Below are positions 44,784-56,797 of a DNA stretch of 64,000 nt, piece after piece (the first letter of the stretch is position 1; every line of letters begins with the position of its first letter). A model generated the notes under the pieces. The model was not told the DNA's origin. It saw only the letters and a program-made list of their open reading frames with translations, and ran no database searches. Both the position numbers and the translations under genes were made by a program. Source of the stretch: Lepidodermella squamata (Eukaryota; Gastrotricha); NCBI GenBank assembly GCA_047495785.1, contig JBLDXI010000048.1, forward strand, positions 682,001 through 746,000, read 5' to 3'.

Positions 44784-47700
44784 ATGGCTGAGGAGCTGCA
44801 TAGCATCGAGTCAGTTTTGGACAAATACATTCCCGAGGCTGAACTGGCACAAGTCAAGCGGGTTTTATACGGAGCCCCCTTGAAGTAAGACTATTTTCAC
44901 TTCAAATCTCGATTTTTGCAAAATTCGACGTAAATCATTCAATCATTTTAATTTTTTAACACTTATATTTTTTGCCTTTGATTGTTTTCGAACATTCTTC
45001 AGCCATTACACTGACTGGAAAAAAATTAACTGATTTGAATTTTTTCCATGATTTTTCTCATGATTTTTGTGAATTTCTTAGGGACTTGGAAATTCCGGAC
45101 GAAGCACGTAAATTGGCGGAAAATGGCGATTTCGAGCTTAAAGGCTACGTCATCAACGCTGCTGCCGAGCAAATGCGCCAACCGCGCCTAGTCAGAATTG
45201 CGGCCATTCAAAACAAAATTGAGTTGAAAAATCTAAAATTGCTTAAAAGCGGTGAAAAGTAGAAATTTTTTGTGAATTTTTACTCTAATTTGAATAATTA
45301 TCCAAATATTTGAGAAATTGAATTGATCAATGATTTTATTCGATTATCGGCTTCGATTTTTTATTTTTCAATTTCTTTGAATTTAATCTTAATTTTTCAT
45401 TATTTTCTTATTTTTTTAGTTGTCTTGCCTACTACTGCTCCGATCGCTCAGCAGCGAGTCGCCCTACACACGCGTATTGGCCAGATGTTGGAAGCAGCCC
45501 ACAAAGCCGGCGTTAACGTCGCGTGCCTGCAAGAGACGTGGCACATGCCGTTCGGTTTCTGCACCCGCGAAAAGCTGCCATGGGCCGAATTCGCTGAAAA
45601 TGCCGAAACTGGGCCATCGACTACGTTTCTGCGGGAATGCGCTCGTCGCTTCAACATGGTGATCATCAATCCGATTTTGGAGCGGGACGAAACTAGGGGC
45701 GGCGTTATCTGGAACACGGCTGTTGTTATCAACAGCGATGGCGCGATTCTAGGCAAAACTCGCAAGAATCACATTCCGAGAGTTGGCGATTTCAACGAGT
45801 CCACTTATTACCTGGAAGGAAATTTGGGTAAGATTTCGTGTCGACATTTTGTGCCTTAAGCTACCAAGAGGAATTGAAATTTTGCAGTTTTTTTCGCAGT
45901 TTTTGTCGGGCAAACAAAAACACGAAATTTAATTTTATTTCATATAGTTAAATTTTTTTATTCATTCAAATTCATTTAAATATGAACATTTTTACTTGTA
46001 GGTCACCCTGTTTTCGACACGGCTTACGGTCGCATCGGCATTGTCATATGCTACGGCCGGCATCACACCCTCGAGTGGATGGCCAATTCGTTGAACACCG
46101 CTGAAATCGTGTTCAACCCAAGTGCGACGGTTGGCGGCCTCAGCGAGCCGTTGTGGCCGATCGAAGCGCGATGCAACGCTATTGCCGGCTGTTTCTACTC
46201 GGTCGCGATCAACCGAGTCGGCACTGAGACATTCCCGAACGAGTTCACGAGCGGCGATGGCCGGGCTGCGCATCACGATTTCGGCCATTTCTACGGCTCG
46301 AGCTACGTTGCAGCCCCAGATGGTGAGCTTATTTGTCTTGTAAAAAAGGAATCGAATCGTTGATTTCGCTGATTTTTTCAAAAAAGATCTTAAAAATCAA
46401 CGAATAAGGCTCTTTGAAAATTGAATAGACTGAAATTGACTCGCTAAATCGAACCAATTTCATCAGAATTCGAGGCTTTTTGCCTGAGTGAAGTCGGTGA
46501 GTGATAATCAAAATGAATGGGGACTATTATCCTTAGTTTTCCGTGGTCGTAGTAATAATAATTTTTCTACGGTTGCCAGCAATTTTGAATCGCCGCTATT
46601 TAAACCGAACTCAATCTGAATTTGTTATCGATGCGACGAGGGCGAGTTAACTTTGGCTTAATTTTATGAAATCATCGTCTGCGTGAAGCTCTTCTGGATC
46701 GGGTTCGATTATTGCTGAGACAGTATTCTAGAATATACTCAATGGTATAGGATGGATAACAACAAGGCGTGGTTCTTCCAATAGCTAGTTTATTGCGAAT
46801 CCAATCCACCCTACTGACGCCTGGTCAGGGTTATTAAAGGCCCACTGGGCGCGTGTCGCCGGGCGCAGCGGGCGCCACCCCAGTGTGACTCAGGACGCAC
46901 GCGTTCACATGGCGACGGCCGAGGGCAAAGGTTATTCACCCTTACAATTGCGTCTTCGGGTGCCCCAGGGTGTCGCGTTTTCAGCCGCAGGTCAAGAGGA
47001 TTCTGCAGGAATAAAATTGTTAATATAGCCCAGGAGAGACAAAAAATACGAAGAAAATGACGAAGATGACGGCAAGCTGGGCCAGCTTCAGGCGTTACAC
47101 TCTTTAAAATGTTTGTCTATTACATAATTGTGACCATCATAAGCGCCCCAAGCTTGGCGCCGGCGAAGGTCAGCGCCAGCACCGCCAGCCCAGCAGCAAC
47201 AACCTTGAGCCAAGACGGAATCTTCCCACTCTCCCTTTCGGCACCAGTAACCTTCGAATCCGCAGAATCAGTCATGATAACAAATGCCGTTAAATCTAGA
47301 TCGAAAAGGGAGATAATACAATGCACGTCCACGTTAGCTCAAAAGGTGCTTCGTCAATGTGCGGTGAAGCAGCTGGAGTCACTGGTCCGTGGCGAAAAGG
47401 CAACTTTAGAGTTGGTCGAGATCAGTATCCATTCAGTATCAATAAATTGATAAATCCATCGGATTCATATCGATTATTATTCATTTGAAAACATGCAGTT
47501 ATCAACACAATTTGAGAGCAGGAAGTAGTAAAAGCATTGAGTTATTGGTTCCAGAAAAATTCTGGAGAAATGGTCACGACTAATAATGTCTTCTTGGAAA
47601 GATGCCGGCAAAGTTGTCAGGGAATTGTAGTGCTCGTAGGAGTGAGATAGCCTTGGGCGTCGATGAGACGAACGCCAACAAGATACAGGAAATGATCAAA

Positions 47701-48517
47701 GAATGAAAATCGCAACAAAAGGAGAGGCGACTCACGTCGAATGATCGAACGCCGTGTTTTTCGAGCCGAAAATCGGACACCGATTAATAATTATTGCTTG
47801 CTGATGGCTTTTTCAACCTTTTTCAAGCACAAATAACCGAAATTGTTTGCTATTGTTGTTGAACCGCCGTAAATACGAGTTATTTTCGATTAGCTGTTGA
47901 TTGCGGTAGCCTGTAGTGATTCTAGTGGGTCTACTCTGGTTTTTTTCATTATTGAGTTGGAGGCATTGCAAGCTTGTTAAGCATGAAAGAGATGAACGAC
48001 TGGCGGCTGAGCGTCCACCGCTACATGATGAAGGGACGGCTGAACTTGAATAGAAACTGATGCTGTAGACAATAAATCGGTTGACATGATGAGTCGCGGT
48101 ACTCGGGTACTAGGGGAACAGATATAACCGAAATCTGGTTTTCCTTGGGCCGATTACCAAATTATCAAGTGCCTAAGATTTCTTTATTTCAAATCGTTTT
48201 CTTGGAAATTTGATCGAAAATTTTAACGGAAAAAATGAATTTTAGGTCGCCGCACGCCTGGTCTTTCGAGAACGCGAGATGGCGTTCTCATCACCGAGGT
48301 TGACCTGAATTTGGTGCGTCAAACCGCCGACAAGTGGATGTTCCGATCGACGATGCGCTTGCCAATGTACGCCGAGCTGTTCAAAGCGGCGGCTCACCCG
48401 GAATACGAGCCGCAAATCATCCGCGCGGACCAAGTTGGCAAGCGCCAGAAAGTGCCTGGCTATGCAGCTGATCCTACCCTGGCCATCAATGGCAATGGCC
48501 ATCACCACCATCATTGA
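44784..48517 (+). CDS. UPB1: Beta-ureidopropionase
   Basis: Five exons: 44784-44884, 45082-45251, 45420-45827, 46002-46322 and 48246-48517; 423 aa. It hydrolyses N-carbamoyl-beta-alanine (or the beta-aminoisobutyrate analogue) to the beta-amino acid, CO2 and ammonia, the last step of pyrimidine catabolism in the cytosol. The nitrilase triad is visible: Glu in LQETW, Lys in [10 protein letters not shown], Cys in ICYGRHH. Long stretches ([34 protein letters not shown]) are as in animal UPB1. It is longer than the human enzyme (384 aa), partly from a 10-residue insertion at the exon 2/3 join, so that donor (45252) is the least certain. The C-terminus ends in a natural His run. Intron 4 (1923 bp) holds a solo LTR and a nested reverse-strand gene. 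Confidence 0.95.
46716..46946 (-). mobile_element. 231-bp solo-LTR-like element in UPB1 intron 4
   Basis: Read on the reverse strand it begins TGTAAGGGTGAATAACC and ends GTCTCA (TG..CA) and carries AATAAA (46794-46789). It is flanked by the 5-bp direct repeat ATTGC at 46711-46715 and 46947-46951. A related longer copy is at 50837-51474. Confidence 0.85.
47120..47275 (-). CDS. Tiny single-pass membrane protein nested in UPB1 intron 4
   Basis: 51 aa: polar N-terminus followed by one hydrophobic helix ([20 protein letters not shown] and onward) reaching almost to the C-terminus. It is GC-rich with third-position bias like the coding exons and unlike the intron around it. Not recognised. The layout suits a tail-anchored or small organelle-membrane subunit. 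An acceptor-like GATCTAG lies 19 nt before the ATG. It may be a nested gene or a retrocopy. No poly(A) tract was seen. Confidence 0.5.
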   Translation of the reverse strand: MTDSADSKVTGAERESGKIPSWLKVVAAGLAVLALTFAGAKLGALMMVTIM

Positions 48518-48810
48518 AAATTATATAACGAATTTTGACCAATTTCACCCTGTAATTTTTCGGTGCTTTTCGAAATTATTGATGCTAAAAATTCGATTTT
48601 TTTCGATTAATGAGTCATGTTGTGCAATTTTTGCTCGATTTCTCGAATTTTGGATAATTAACCAGAAAAAATCCCCGCGACCTTATTGATGAAACCCGAT
48701 ATATACTGACCTAACCGAGGATTGATTTTTGGTGCTCGAATCTTCAGATTTTTCTAGTGACCACTATTTCTTACCTGTAAACTGCGATAATTTATGAATG
48801 ATCAACGACC

Positions 48811-48816
48811 AATAAA
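48811..48816 (+). terminator. AATAAA polyadenylation signal of UPB1
   Basis: About 295 bp after the stop. Confidence 0.55.
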
Positions 48817-49114
48817 AAGATTATTTACGAATATTTCTCAATTTTATTCAAATATGGAGTCGAGCAAAATTAAAAATTAAAAATTCAGGAAAAAGCCACT
48901 CTACTTATTCGACAAGTTTTTTTAATTTGTACTAAAAATCGTCTTAATTTTGCTACTTATGGTCATTAAATTTGTGTAACAATTTAAATTTTGTTTCGTT
49001 TTATTTTCTGAAGCCGTCTATTGAATTTTTTGTTTTTTTGGGCGAGTCGTGGTTTTTTCCAGCAAATTCATTAACATTAATTTTTTACTTTCTTAGTTAT
49101 TTTGTTATTTTACA

Positions 49115-52100
49115 ATGTCCGACGAAAATCCGCCGGCAGAAAGCGTCGAAAAACCACCTGTTGACGATTCCGCGTTCAAAAAGCCGCAGTTCAAAGCGCC
49201 CGAGTCGAAACAGCCCGTAAAATCAGAACCGGAACCGCCCAAACCAAAACCTTCATCCGAGCCATTCAAATACGAAATACCAGTATGGTCCGGCGACCCG
49301 CCTGCTGACCGGAAATACCACTTCGATGTGATTAAGGGCGGTACGAACATCGAACCAATCGATTTATCGACAAAATCTCACTTCGTAGTCGGCCGAATGG
49401 TCGATTGCGACATCCCACTACAACACCCGAGTCTGTCCAGGTACCACGCGGTCGTTCAATATTGCGACTCGACGAAAACCCGGGATCCAACCATGCGTGA
49501 CGGGTGGTACATTCAAGACCTTGGCTCATCGAATGGAACTGTGGTCAATAAAAAGAAGCTGGAACCAGGTAAATACCAGAGGCTGGATATTGGTTACGTC
49601 GTCAAATTCGGCATGTCGACCCGAATTTTCGTGCTCGAGGGTGTTCAAATCGAGGAAAAAACCGAAAAAACCGCTGATCCCCCGAAAATTCCGCCCGGTC
49701 TGCAGATCAAGCAGAAAAAACCGAAAAAACCTGAATCGGCCCCGAAACCAGTGGTAGCAGACGGGTGCATGTGGGGTATTGATATGGACGATGATGCTGT
49801 GTATAACTCGGCCGAAGTTGACCCGAATTTCGAAGATTCAAGCGAAGATTCAGGCGAATCGGGCGACGAATCGAAGGAGAAAAAGCGAAAACCCCTCGAT
49901 TTATCCGACCCGAAAAAAACGCTGCGGGTCTTTTTCGAACGGGAAGATCTCGGGTTACCCGAGTACGGGGTTGAAAATATCGGGAAAAATAAACATCGAG
50001 CTTTTATTGAAATTCCAACCGGCGAAAAAACGTTGTGGGTCGAGGGCGAGGGTGGCAATAAAAAAGAGGCCGTTGCCGAATGCGCGAGGGAGGCGTGTAT
50101 TTTGCTGGATAAAATGGATATTTTAAGGCCTCGGAACAAAAATTCGAAGCAAAAATTGGTGAAAAAAGACTGGGCTGCTAATGACTACTACGACTCGGAC
50201 GAGGATAATTTCTTCGATCGAACTGGTCAATTAGAGGAGAAGCGGCGGCAGAGAATGGCGAGGGAAAAATTGGAAAAAGCCGGAAAAAATCCCGCAAATT
50301 CCGGCACGGTTCATACTGAAAAATCGCTCGAAGCTGATTTGGAGAAATTGGTCGAAGAAATTAATTCGATTACTAGTCAATTAGCGGAGGATGAGCGGAA
50401 ACGGGCGGAATTTGATCGAGCCCGAGGCGGTGAGGCCATGGGCGAGTTGGATGCGCTCGATGCGTACATGAGTGCGTTGAAGCAGGGCGTTGCTATGGAC
50501 GCTACGACGCGGGTGCGGCTGAAACATCGGTTGCTAGAGGCGCAGAAGGAACGGTCGCGATGTGAGCGGTTGCTGTCGATTGCGCGCGGGCCGAGAATGC
50601 CGGCGTCGCTGATGGCGAACAACTGGTCTTCGTCTTCGGCGACTTCGGTTAAATCTGAGGCGGGTGGCGAGGGTGAACTGCAATCGAATGCTGCGCCGGG
50701 TTCGACCAGCCAAGTGCCAGCGATTGGAAAAATGCCGAAATCGACTCCGCAATTGAAGGTGAGCATTTTTGTTATAAAATTTTCAATCTCTCAAATGTGA
50801 AATAATTGCGTAAAAAAGAAAACACTGTACAGTTATTGAGACGGTACTCTAGAATATACTCAATGATATAGGATATCAACAAGGCCGAGGTTCGTCCAAA
50901 TAGCTAGTTCATTGATTATAAGTTCAATCCACCCTACTGACGCCTGGTCATGGTTAATGAAGGCTCACAGGGCGCGTGTCGCCGGACGCAGCGGGCGCAG
51001 CCCCAGTGTGACTAAGGACGCCTGCGCCGCCCACCTTGCTCCAACGGTTGTTGCCTTGCTATACCAGCCGGCCTTGCTTCTGCCCACCGTTGACCTGAGC
51101 CCTCCGGGATGCCGCACGGTCAGCTTCTTCCTGGGCCCTCATGGTAGCCGCTCGAGTCGCTTCCTCCTGGGTCCTCCTTGTTGCCGCTAGGGCCGCTTCG
51201 AGCTGGCTGAGCATGGACCCAGCCCTCTCGGTAATCCGGTTGGCCGCTTCCAACATTTGCCGGGCTGCTGCCTGGCTGGGCGATAGCTTGGCGGTTCTTG
51301 AGGCGCCGGGGCATACGTCGGTGGATTGTCGGTGTTGTTGAAAGAAGAAGAAAATTCAAACAAAATTTAGGATTAATTGTTTTTGTTTGTTTTTTCTGTT
51401 GAGGTTGCCGGCTATATACTGAAGGCACGCGTTCACATGGTGACGACAGAGGGCAAAGGTTATTTACCCTTACAGTTATATAGCGATAGGCCTGTATATT
51501 TACGCCACCTAAACTGCGGTTCCAGCATAATTTTTCTAAGGACGAAGAATTCCCATTTGAAGGGTGTATGGAATTCATTCATTGCCTAAATTTAGTAGAA
51601 ATATTCGGAAAAGCGACCTTGGACTATCTAAAATTGGGTTCCACAACATGCCGCTATCGCTCTTCTGGCAGCGTTGTTCAGCCGAACCTCAGGCAGCTTC
51701 AAAACACCGATATCATGTTGAGTAGCGCTGAAGCGCTTATTCCTCGGGTGCATAAGGGCGGCCGAGAAAGTATCAAGCACCGGATCGCTTTGGCCCCCTT
51801 AGTGATTGCATCTCTGAACTCTTGGGCAGCTCATCCCGTCACGAAGGATCTAATGCATCTAGCTCTGGATATCGGCTCCCTTTAACCCTTCCGTCTCTAA
51901 GAAGTTCAAAACACCGTCCAACCTTAGTTAGACGTCACCCGTCCCGTCAAACACCTGAGGTTTCGCCATACGAATTCGCACGCAAGTGAATTATTCGTTC
52001 AGAGAAATGATAGGCTGCTTAGTCCAAGAGCGCCATGTATCCGATGCGACCTTTAGCCAAGTCCGTCCAGAATTCAATGAAAGAGCGCTTATTTAGCCGT

Positions 52101-53367
52101 TCGTAATGGCGTGGAACCGACGTTTTGTGATTTTTATCCGAAATGTAGCCGATGGCAGCACGATTTTCACTTTCTAATTCAAGCATCAATCGTACTGCTA
52201 AACATGCGGGTGAGGACGCGCACTTTTTGTTAGTCCGATCTGTCATCAGCAAGGTTGTTGATGCGGATGTCGAGGCCATGTACGCATCAGAATCGTTGCC
52301 AATGCGAATACAGATATTGCATTATTATTCACTGTAAAAGCGATAATAAGCGACAAGTCGAACTGTTTATTACGCAATGGGACTAGGCCTCTTAGGCGCT
52401 CGCCGATCAGCCCGCATATCGGCCTCGTACTTACGCTGGCTCGACCAGTTTCATGTCGGGCTACGATGACCTCTTGAGTGTTTTGCTCGGCCAAAAACGC
52501 TTATACCAGACAGGCAACGGTTGGATGAACTCGATCGAGCGCGGCTTGAATGGCCGAGCTATCCGTTCATGAAAGATGTTGTCGCACGCGATTCGCGACG
52601 TTCCATAACCGAAAAGATCGCCTAGAACATTGGGAAGGCCGATGTAGTACTGCTCGAAGTAATTGTATAAATCGCGAAGTTGCCCAGGTACGAACGAGAA
52701 CTTCCTCACGTTTCTGAGATGCGTTTCATTAAGCAAAATAATGTCAGCCTTAAATCGATGTAGCCGTTGTTCTAATCAGAGGTGCAGCCTGCGTCGAGGT
52801 TATTGTTTTGGCTAGAATCCAAAATGTTCGCTGTTGTAAACCTGATCATCGCGGATCATTCCTAAATTGTCTCAAGGTCAAATTTTACTTGATTGATTGA
52901 ACACACGGGGATAATCTATTAGGTCAATTGATGGGTCTCTTCTTTATCTACGGAATTCATTTTAAAATCGCTAATTTTTTCTTCCACTTTAGTTTGCAAG
53001 TAATCTGCCGAAACTGAGTGCTTTCAACGCAGAGGAGGAAGACGACGATGACGGTGCTTCGAAGCCGAAAATGAAGAAACTGACCGAGTTTCTGAAAGAA
53101 AACGCGGACGACGAACCCGAAGAGCCGGTGCCAGGCAAAAAATCACCAGAAAAATCTAGAACTGAGCCGGAGAAAATTGAATCTGAAGCGGCCAAGGAAG
53201 AACCCGAAGAGGACGTTGGTGATCGCAAGGTCTACGGCGTATTCTTGCCGCCTGAGCTGCGGCAGACCCTCGAATCGCACGCCGACGAGACGGGCGAGGA
53301 AATTTGGGACGTTGACCGTGCAAAACAACTCGCGAGCATTGTCGATTCATCGGAGCAAAAGTCCTGA
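49115..53367 (+). CDS. SLC4A1AP: Kanadaptin-like FHA/dsRBD protein
   Basis: Two exons, 49115-50758 and 52993-53367; 672 aa. The N-terminus is a Pro/Lys-rich linker. An FHA domain follows at about residues 65-180, with the phosphopeptide-binding signature VGR ... SRYH ... GSSNGT. A dsRBD-like domain (about 263-335) and acidic and coiled-coil regions (NDYYDSDEDNFFDRTG; about 400-520) come next, then a Glu/Lys-rich C-terminus. This order and the 'F-Y/F-DRTG' motif are those of kanadaptin, a mainly nuclear protein tied to mRNA processing. It is shorter than the human protein (about 740-800 aa). The ATG lies 18 nt after TTTCTTAG. The 2234-bp intron carries the LTR element and LINE debris. AATAAA is at 53513. 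Confidence 0.9.
50837..51474 (-). mobile_element. 638-bp LTR-type element with Gag-like insert in kanadaptin intron
   Basis: Same TG..CA family as 46716-46946, flanked by 5-bp direct repeats GTTAT (50832-50836 and 51475-51479). Compared with the short copy it carries about 400 extra bases after a shared GAACGCGTGC block. These hold a TATATA (about 51410) and a reverse-strand open stretch down to 51059 rich in Ala/Glu/Arg coiled coil (RQMLEAANRITERAG ...), typical of a retrotransposon Gag start. It is either a full non-autonomous unit or a recombination product of LTR and gag. Confidence 0.75.
51568..51885 (+). other. Unassigned open stretch in kanadaptin intron
   Basis: 105 codons, no domain recognised; probably transposon debris or chance. 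Confidence 0.25.
52240..52770 (-). mobile_element. Probable LINE endonuclease fragment in kanadaptin intron
   Basis: The reverse-strand reading near 52755-52715 gives KADIILLNETHLRN, matching the 'D-I-I-x-L-x-E-T-H/W-L' motif of LINE AP-endonucleases. Further frames (52736-52461, 52494-52246) follow, with frameshifts between them. Confidence 0.45.
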
Positions 53368-53512
53368 TTTTTGCGACTTTGACTACTTATTCCCGGTTTA
53401 TCATCAATTGATAAGGAGGATGTCTTGAATTATGTTCATCGTTTTCTCCGTGATTCAATCGTTTTTTACAGAACAATTTCTTTCATTTTTGTTACTATGT
53501 ATTCTGAGTGAA

Positions 53513-53518
53513 AATAAA
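53513..53518 (+). terminator. AATAAA polyadenylation signal of SLC4A1AP
   Basis: About 145 bp after the stop, followed by a GT-containing stretch. Confidence 0.65.
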
Positions 53519-54400
53519 AGTGCGATGAGTTCGAAATGCTTTGTTTTCTGTTATCGCTTTTTCCTTATTTTTAAGAAAACCTTTCAGCCGAACCAAATTT
53601 GCCAGCTGCCAAGCAAAAATTGATCTTTTGGCGGACCCGTAAATCTTGGCATAAAACTTGAATTATTGAAAACCACCATTTTCGAATAACTCTACTAAAT
53701 CACGATGACTGATTAATTTTTGTTAATTTATTTCGATTTTCTAAAATCAACTTCGAAATTATAGGAAATTTGGAAAGTGCATTTTTGGGCGAATTTCAGA
53801 GCATCCTAAATTTGCCACCTTATGGATTTTCCCAAATTTTCCAGTCAGGTGAAGTGTTAGCATTGCGGAGTTTATTTCAATGTTGTCCAACATGTGAACC
53901 CGCGTCTGCTTGGCTTTCCGAAATTTATTTCCCAGAGGCCAAGAGGTTTTATTTTCTTTCTTTAAAAAAGCCGCTCTGAAAGCGACTGACCCCTCCGGAA
54001 GTGGCCCTAATTAAAGAACCACCAACCCGGAACGTTCATCAACGGCCCACGAGACCAGGCACCGGTAAAGGCACCCGGCCAGGTGAAGCCAAATTCGCGC
54101 TCAGGGCCAGTCACCACGTCTCGTCATCGCGGTTTGGGTTTGTCGTCAGATGAGGCTGACGTTGGGGCAAAACTTAATAAAGTAATGATCCCAAGAAGTA
54201 TGATCTTAAATATACTATGAAAATTTTTACGACCCCTTTCTCGACGGGACGTTTTTATTGCCGGCTCGCTAATTAGCATATGCACACTTCTCAAAACAAC
54301 ACTAATAATATTATAACGCTAACACACGACACTAATAATTATAATAAATTAGGTCAAATTACAGTGTGTGCGCATATAAAATAAATAGAAAGTGTTATTT
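53519..54400. other. Spacer between convergent genes
   Basis: No gene seen. A reverse-strand AATAAA near 54250-54256 may serve the ion-channel gene. A GC-richer patch lies at 54000-54170. Confidence 0.45.
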
Positions 54401-56237
54401 TTAGCTCATGTATAAAATAATCGGGGATAAAATTGTAGTGACAACGCCGCCAACGAAAAATACGCAGTCGATGATGAAAACAGTCTTCTCCCGTGTCATC
54501 TGCCGATATTTTTCGTTTAAAATCGGATCAATCGCCCGCACACTTCCGTTCAATTCAGCGCTGTTTGTCGTGTTCAGCGAGTAATGGTGATGATGATGAC
54601 TATTAGGCTCAGGTGGGCCGTTGTGATGGGTTCGGTAGTCGAAATGCATATAGCGGAGTAAGAACATCGAGGCGATGGCATTTGCGACGCAAATTACGGA
54701 TTGAATGCCGAGATGGACGAGTAGGGCGCATTGCCGGGACGTATTCGGAATGATTTCAGTAGTCACTTGTTGAATGACCCAGAAAGCGAGCAGGGTGACC
54801 AAGAAAAAGGCTGTTTTAAAAAAAGTAGAGATACATTTTTGGGATTTTTCTTTTTCCAAGATTGAATTTAAAATTGAATTCGAATTTTTTTAATTTCGTG
54901 AAATATTTAGAATTTAGAATTTTTCTTTGGTTCTCTCAACTTTTACCTGGTCTTTCTGGGCAATGTGGATGGAATAATGCTAATAGCTGCAGTAGACTGA
55001 TCATAACCGACGGTACCAAAATAGTGAGTACGTAAAATTGCGGTTTTCTTTTCGCCGTTAATACGAAGGAAACAGCTGAATAAACGAGGTGATTGGTCGG
55101 ATCGGTGACTTCATGCTCTCGATAGGTGGTCTCTAACAAGTCCCAAGTGTCACAATTTTGTGATGCGACGCCCTGTATATAAATCAGGGGCGGGTAGCCG
55201 GTTTCATTTGCGCGGCGAGACAATTTCAGTATGGCCTTTTTCTTGTCTTGAAGAGATTGATACGTAAATTCGCATGTATGCGAGTCGAATGGAAATACTC
55301 GAAAGTCCATTTCGCCTATATAGGAAAAAATAAAAAAATTAGAGTCGATAAATTGCTACGAGATATGTTTGAGATAGGGATAGGAATAGAGACATAGGAT
55401 ATAGGAATAGGGATAGGGATAGGAAGTAGGAATAGGATTGAGTATAGGATTTTAGCCAGATTGAGAATAGGAAGTAGAATTATGCTAGGATTATGGCTAG
55501 AATTAAGGATAGGTTAAGGTTAGGAATTTGACTTGGGCATAGGATGAGTACGTGTATAGGAATAGATATAGGCAGGTGCAATAGGAAAGGTTAGGGTGAG
55601 GGTTCAAAACCCCGATTAGGATAAGGGTCAGGCTTAGGGTTGAGGGTTTAGAAATGAAGGGTTAGGATTTTCAATAAATAGAATTCAATTTGCTATGTTT
55701 ACATTTTGAAACGAATTGCCCAGCCGCAACCCATTCGCAGTGGCTCTCGTTCATGCTGGTCCATTCTATTTTGACAATGGTATCTCGCCTGAGTTGTATC
55801 AACCGTAGGGTGTTCTCAAAATCCGACACCTGTTGAATCAGCGGTATCCAAACCGCCGTAGCCGGTAGCCGCATCGACACCCCGCTTTGATTAGCCGGCA
55901 CCAACTCGCCGCATTCTGTCACAAAATCATCCGTCCACCTGAAGCTGAGCCGGCCGTTGAACGTCATTGTTTGCTGCTCATCATCGATGCCGAGAAAAGT
56001 CGCGATTCCTAAGCTGACTGAAACAGTTACTGGTCTTAAGCCCTTTGAAGTTGGAGCGATGTAGCCCAAAGCTGGGTAGGTTTGAAGCACCTGTTTTGCT
56101 ATTTCAATCTCACGATCGACACTATCTTTAGATCGATTTAAGGCAGCCTGAAGCGCAGTATCAGTTTCTTTCTCATAGCCGTTAGTAGGGTGACACAAAA
56201 ATACAAGGACAATTGCCAGAACGAAGTTCGGTTTCAT
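54401..56237 (-). CDS. Pentameric Cys-loop ligand-gated ion channel subunit (nicotinic-like)
   Basis: Three exons: 56237-55703, 55315-54947 and 54810-54401; 437 aa. A signal peptide (first 20 residues, ending near HPTNG) is followed by an extracellular ligand-binding domain with N-glycosylation sites. The 13-residue Cys-loop (C-EMDFRVFPFDSHT-C) is recreated exactly across the exon 1/2 join. TM1 starts at PQFYVLTILVPS. TM2 lies in exon 3 after HPHCPERPG, then TM3, a short His-rich cytoplasmic loop and a final TM4 at the C-terminus. TM1 and the FPFD loop look nicotinic. But the residues before TM2 (CPERPG) lack the GEK charge selectivity motif, and the TM3-TM4 loop is short. The ligand and ion choice cannot be told. 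Intron 1 holds a degenerate TAGGA-type repeat. Confidence 0.88.
55370..55670. repeat. Degenerate GGATA/TTAGGG-like simple repeat in ion-channel intron 1
   Basis: Strings such as GATAGGGATAGGAAGTAGGA, then GGTTAGGGTGAGGGTT and GGCTTAGGGTTGAGGGTTT. Purine-rich, irregular period near 6. Confidence 0.8.
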
Positions 56238-56797
56238 TTTTCTCCGAAAATAAATTCCGATTTTTACAAAAAGGGCAAGAAATTGATATCCTTACACCGG
56301 CCGGCTATCATAAGTTCCGCTAGTAATATATGCGAATTTGTCGTTTTCAAGTGGTTCCAAGTTGGTACCGTATCGATCCACTGCACGAATAAGAGCTCTT
56401 AATTTTTATTTACTCAGCTCAATTTTCACGATTTTTTGCGAAACTCGACGCCCGTTGCCTGGAATTTATCTGTCATTTTCAACAAAATGGTACACCAATT
56501 AAAGTACACATCATTCTGAGCCTGGTAAATTGGGGTTAAAATTCAATTTTTTCAAAATTTTCAATTTTTTGAAATTTAATAAAAATTCGAGTTTTTCCTG
56601 ATCCTTCATTATTAAATAATGAGTTTAATAATATCACATTTTTCAACACTTGGGAGCTGACTTACTAATTAATAATTTCTTTTTATTTAAAAATATATTT
56701 ATTTTTTTGCTTTCGAAATTGAAAAATAATTCATAATTTACAGAAAAGAGCCGAATTGTATCCTATCCAAATAAATTTGAAAATGTCTGCAACATAG
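56238..56797. other. Short AT-rich spacer
   Basis: Contains the ion-channel upstream region and a reverse-strand AATAAA-like run near 56697-56703 serving the next gene. No other feature. Confidence 0.45.
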
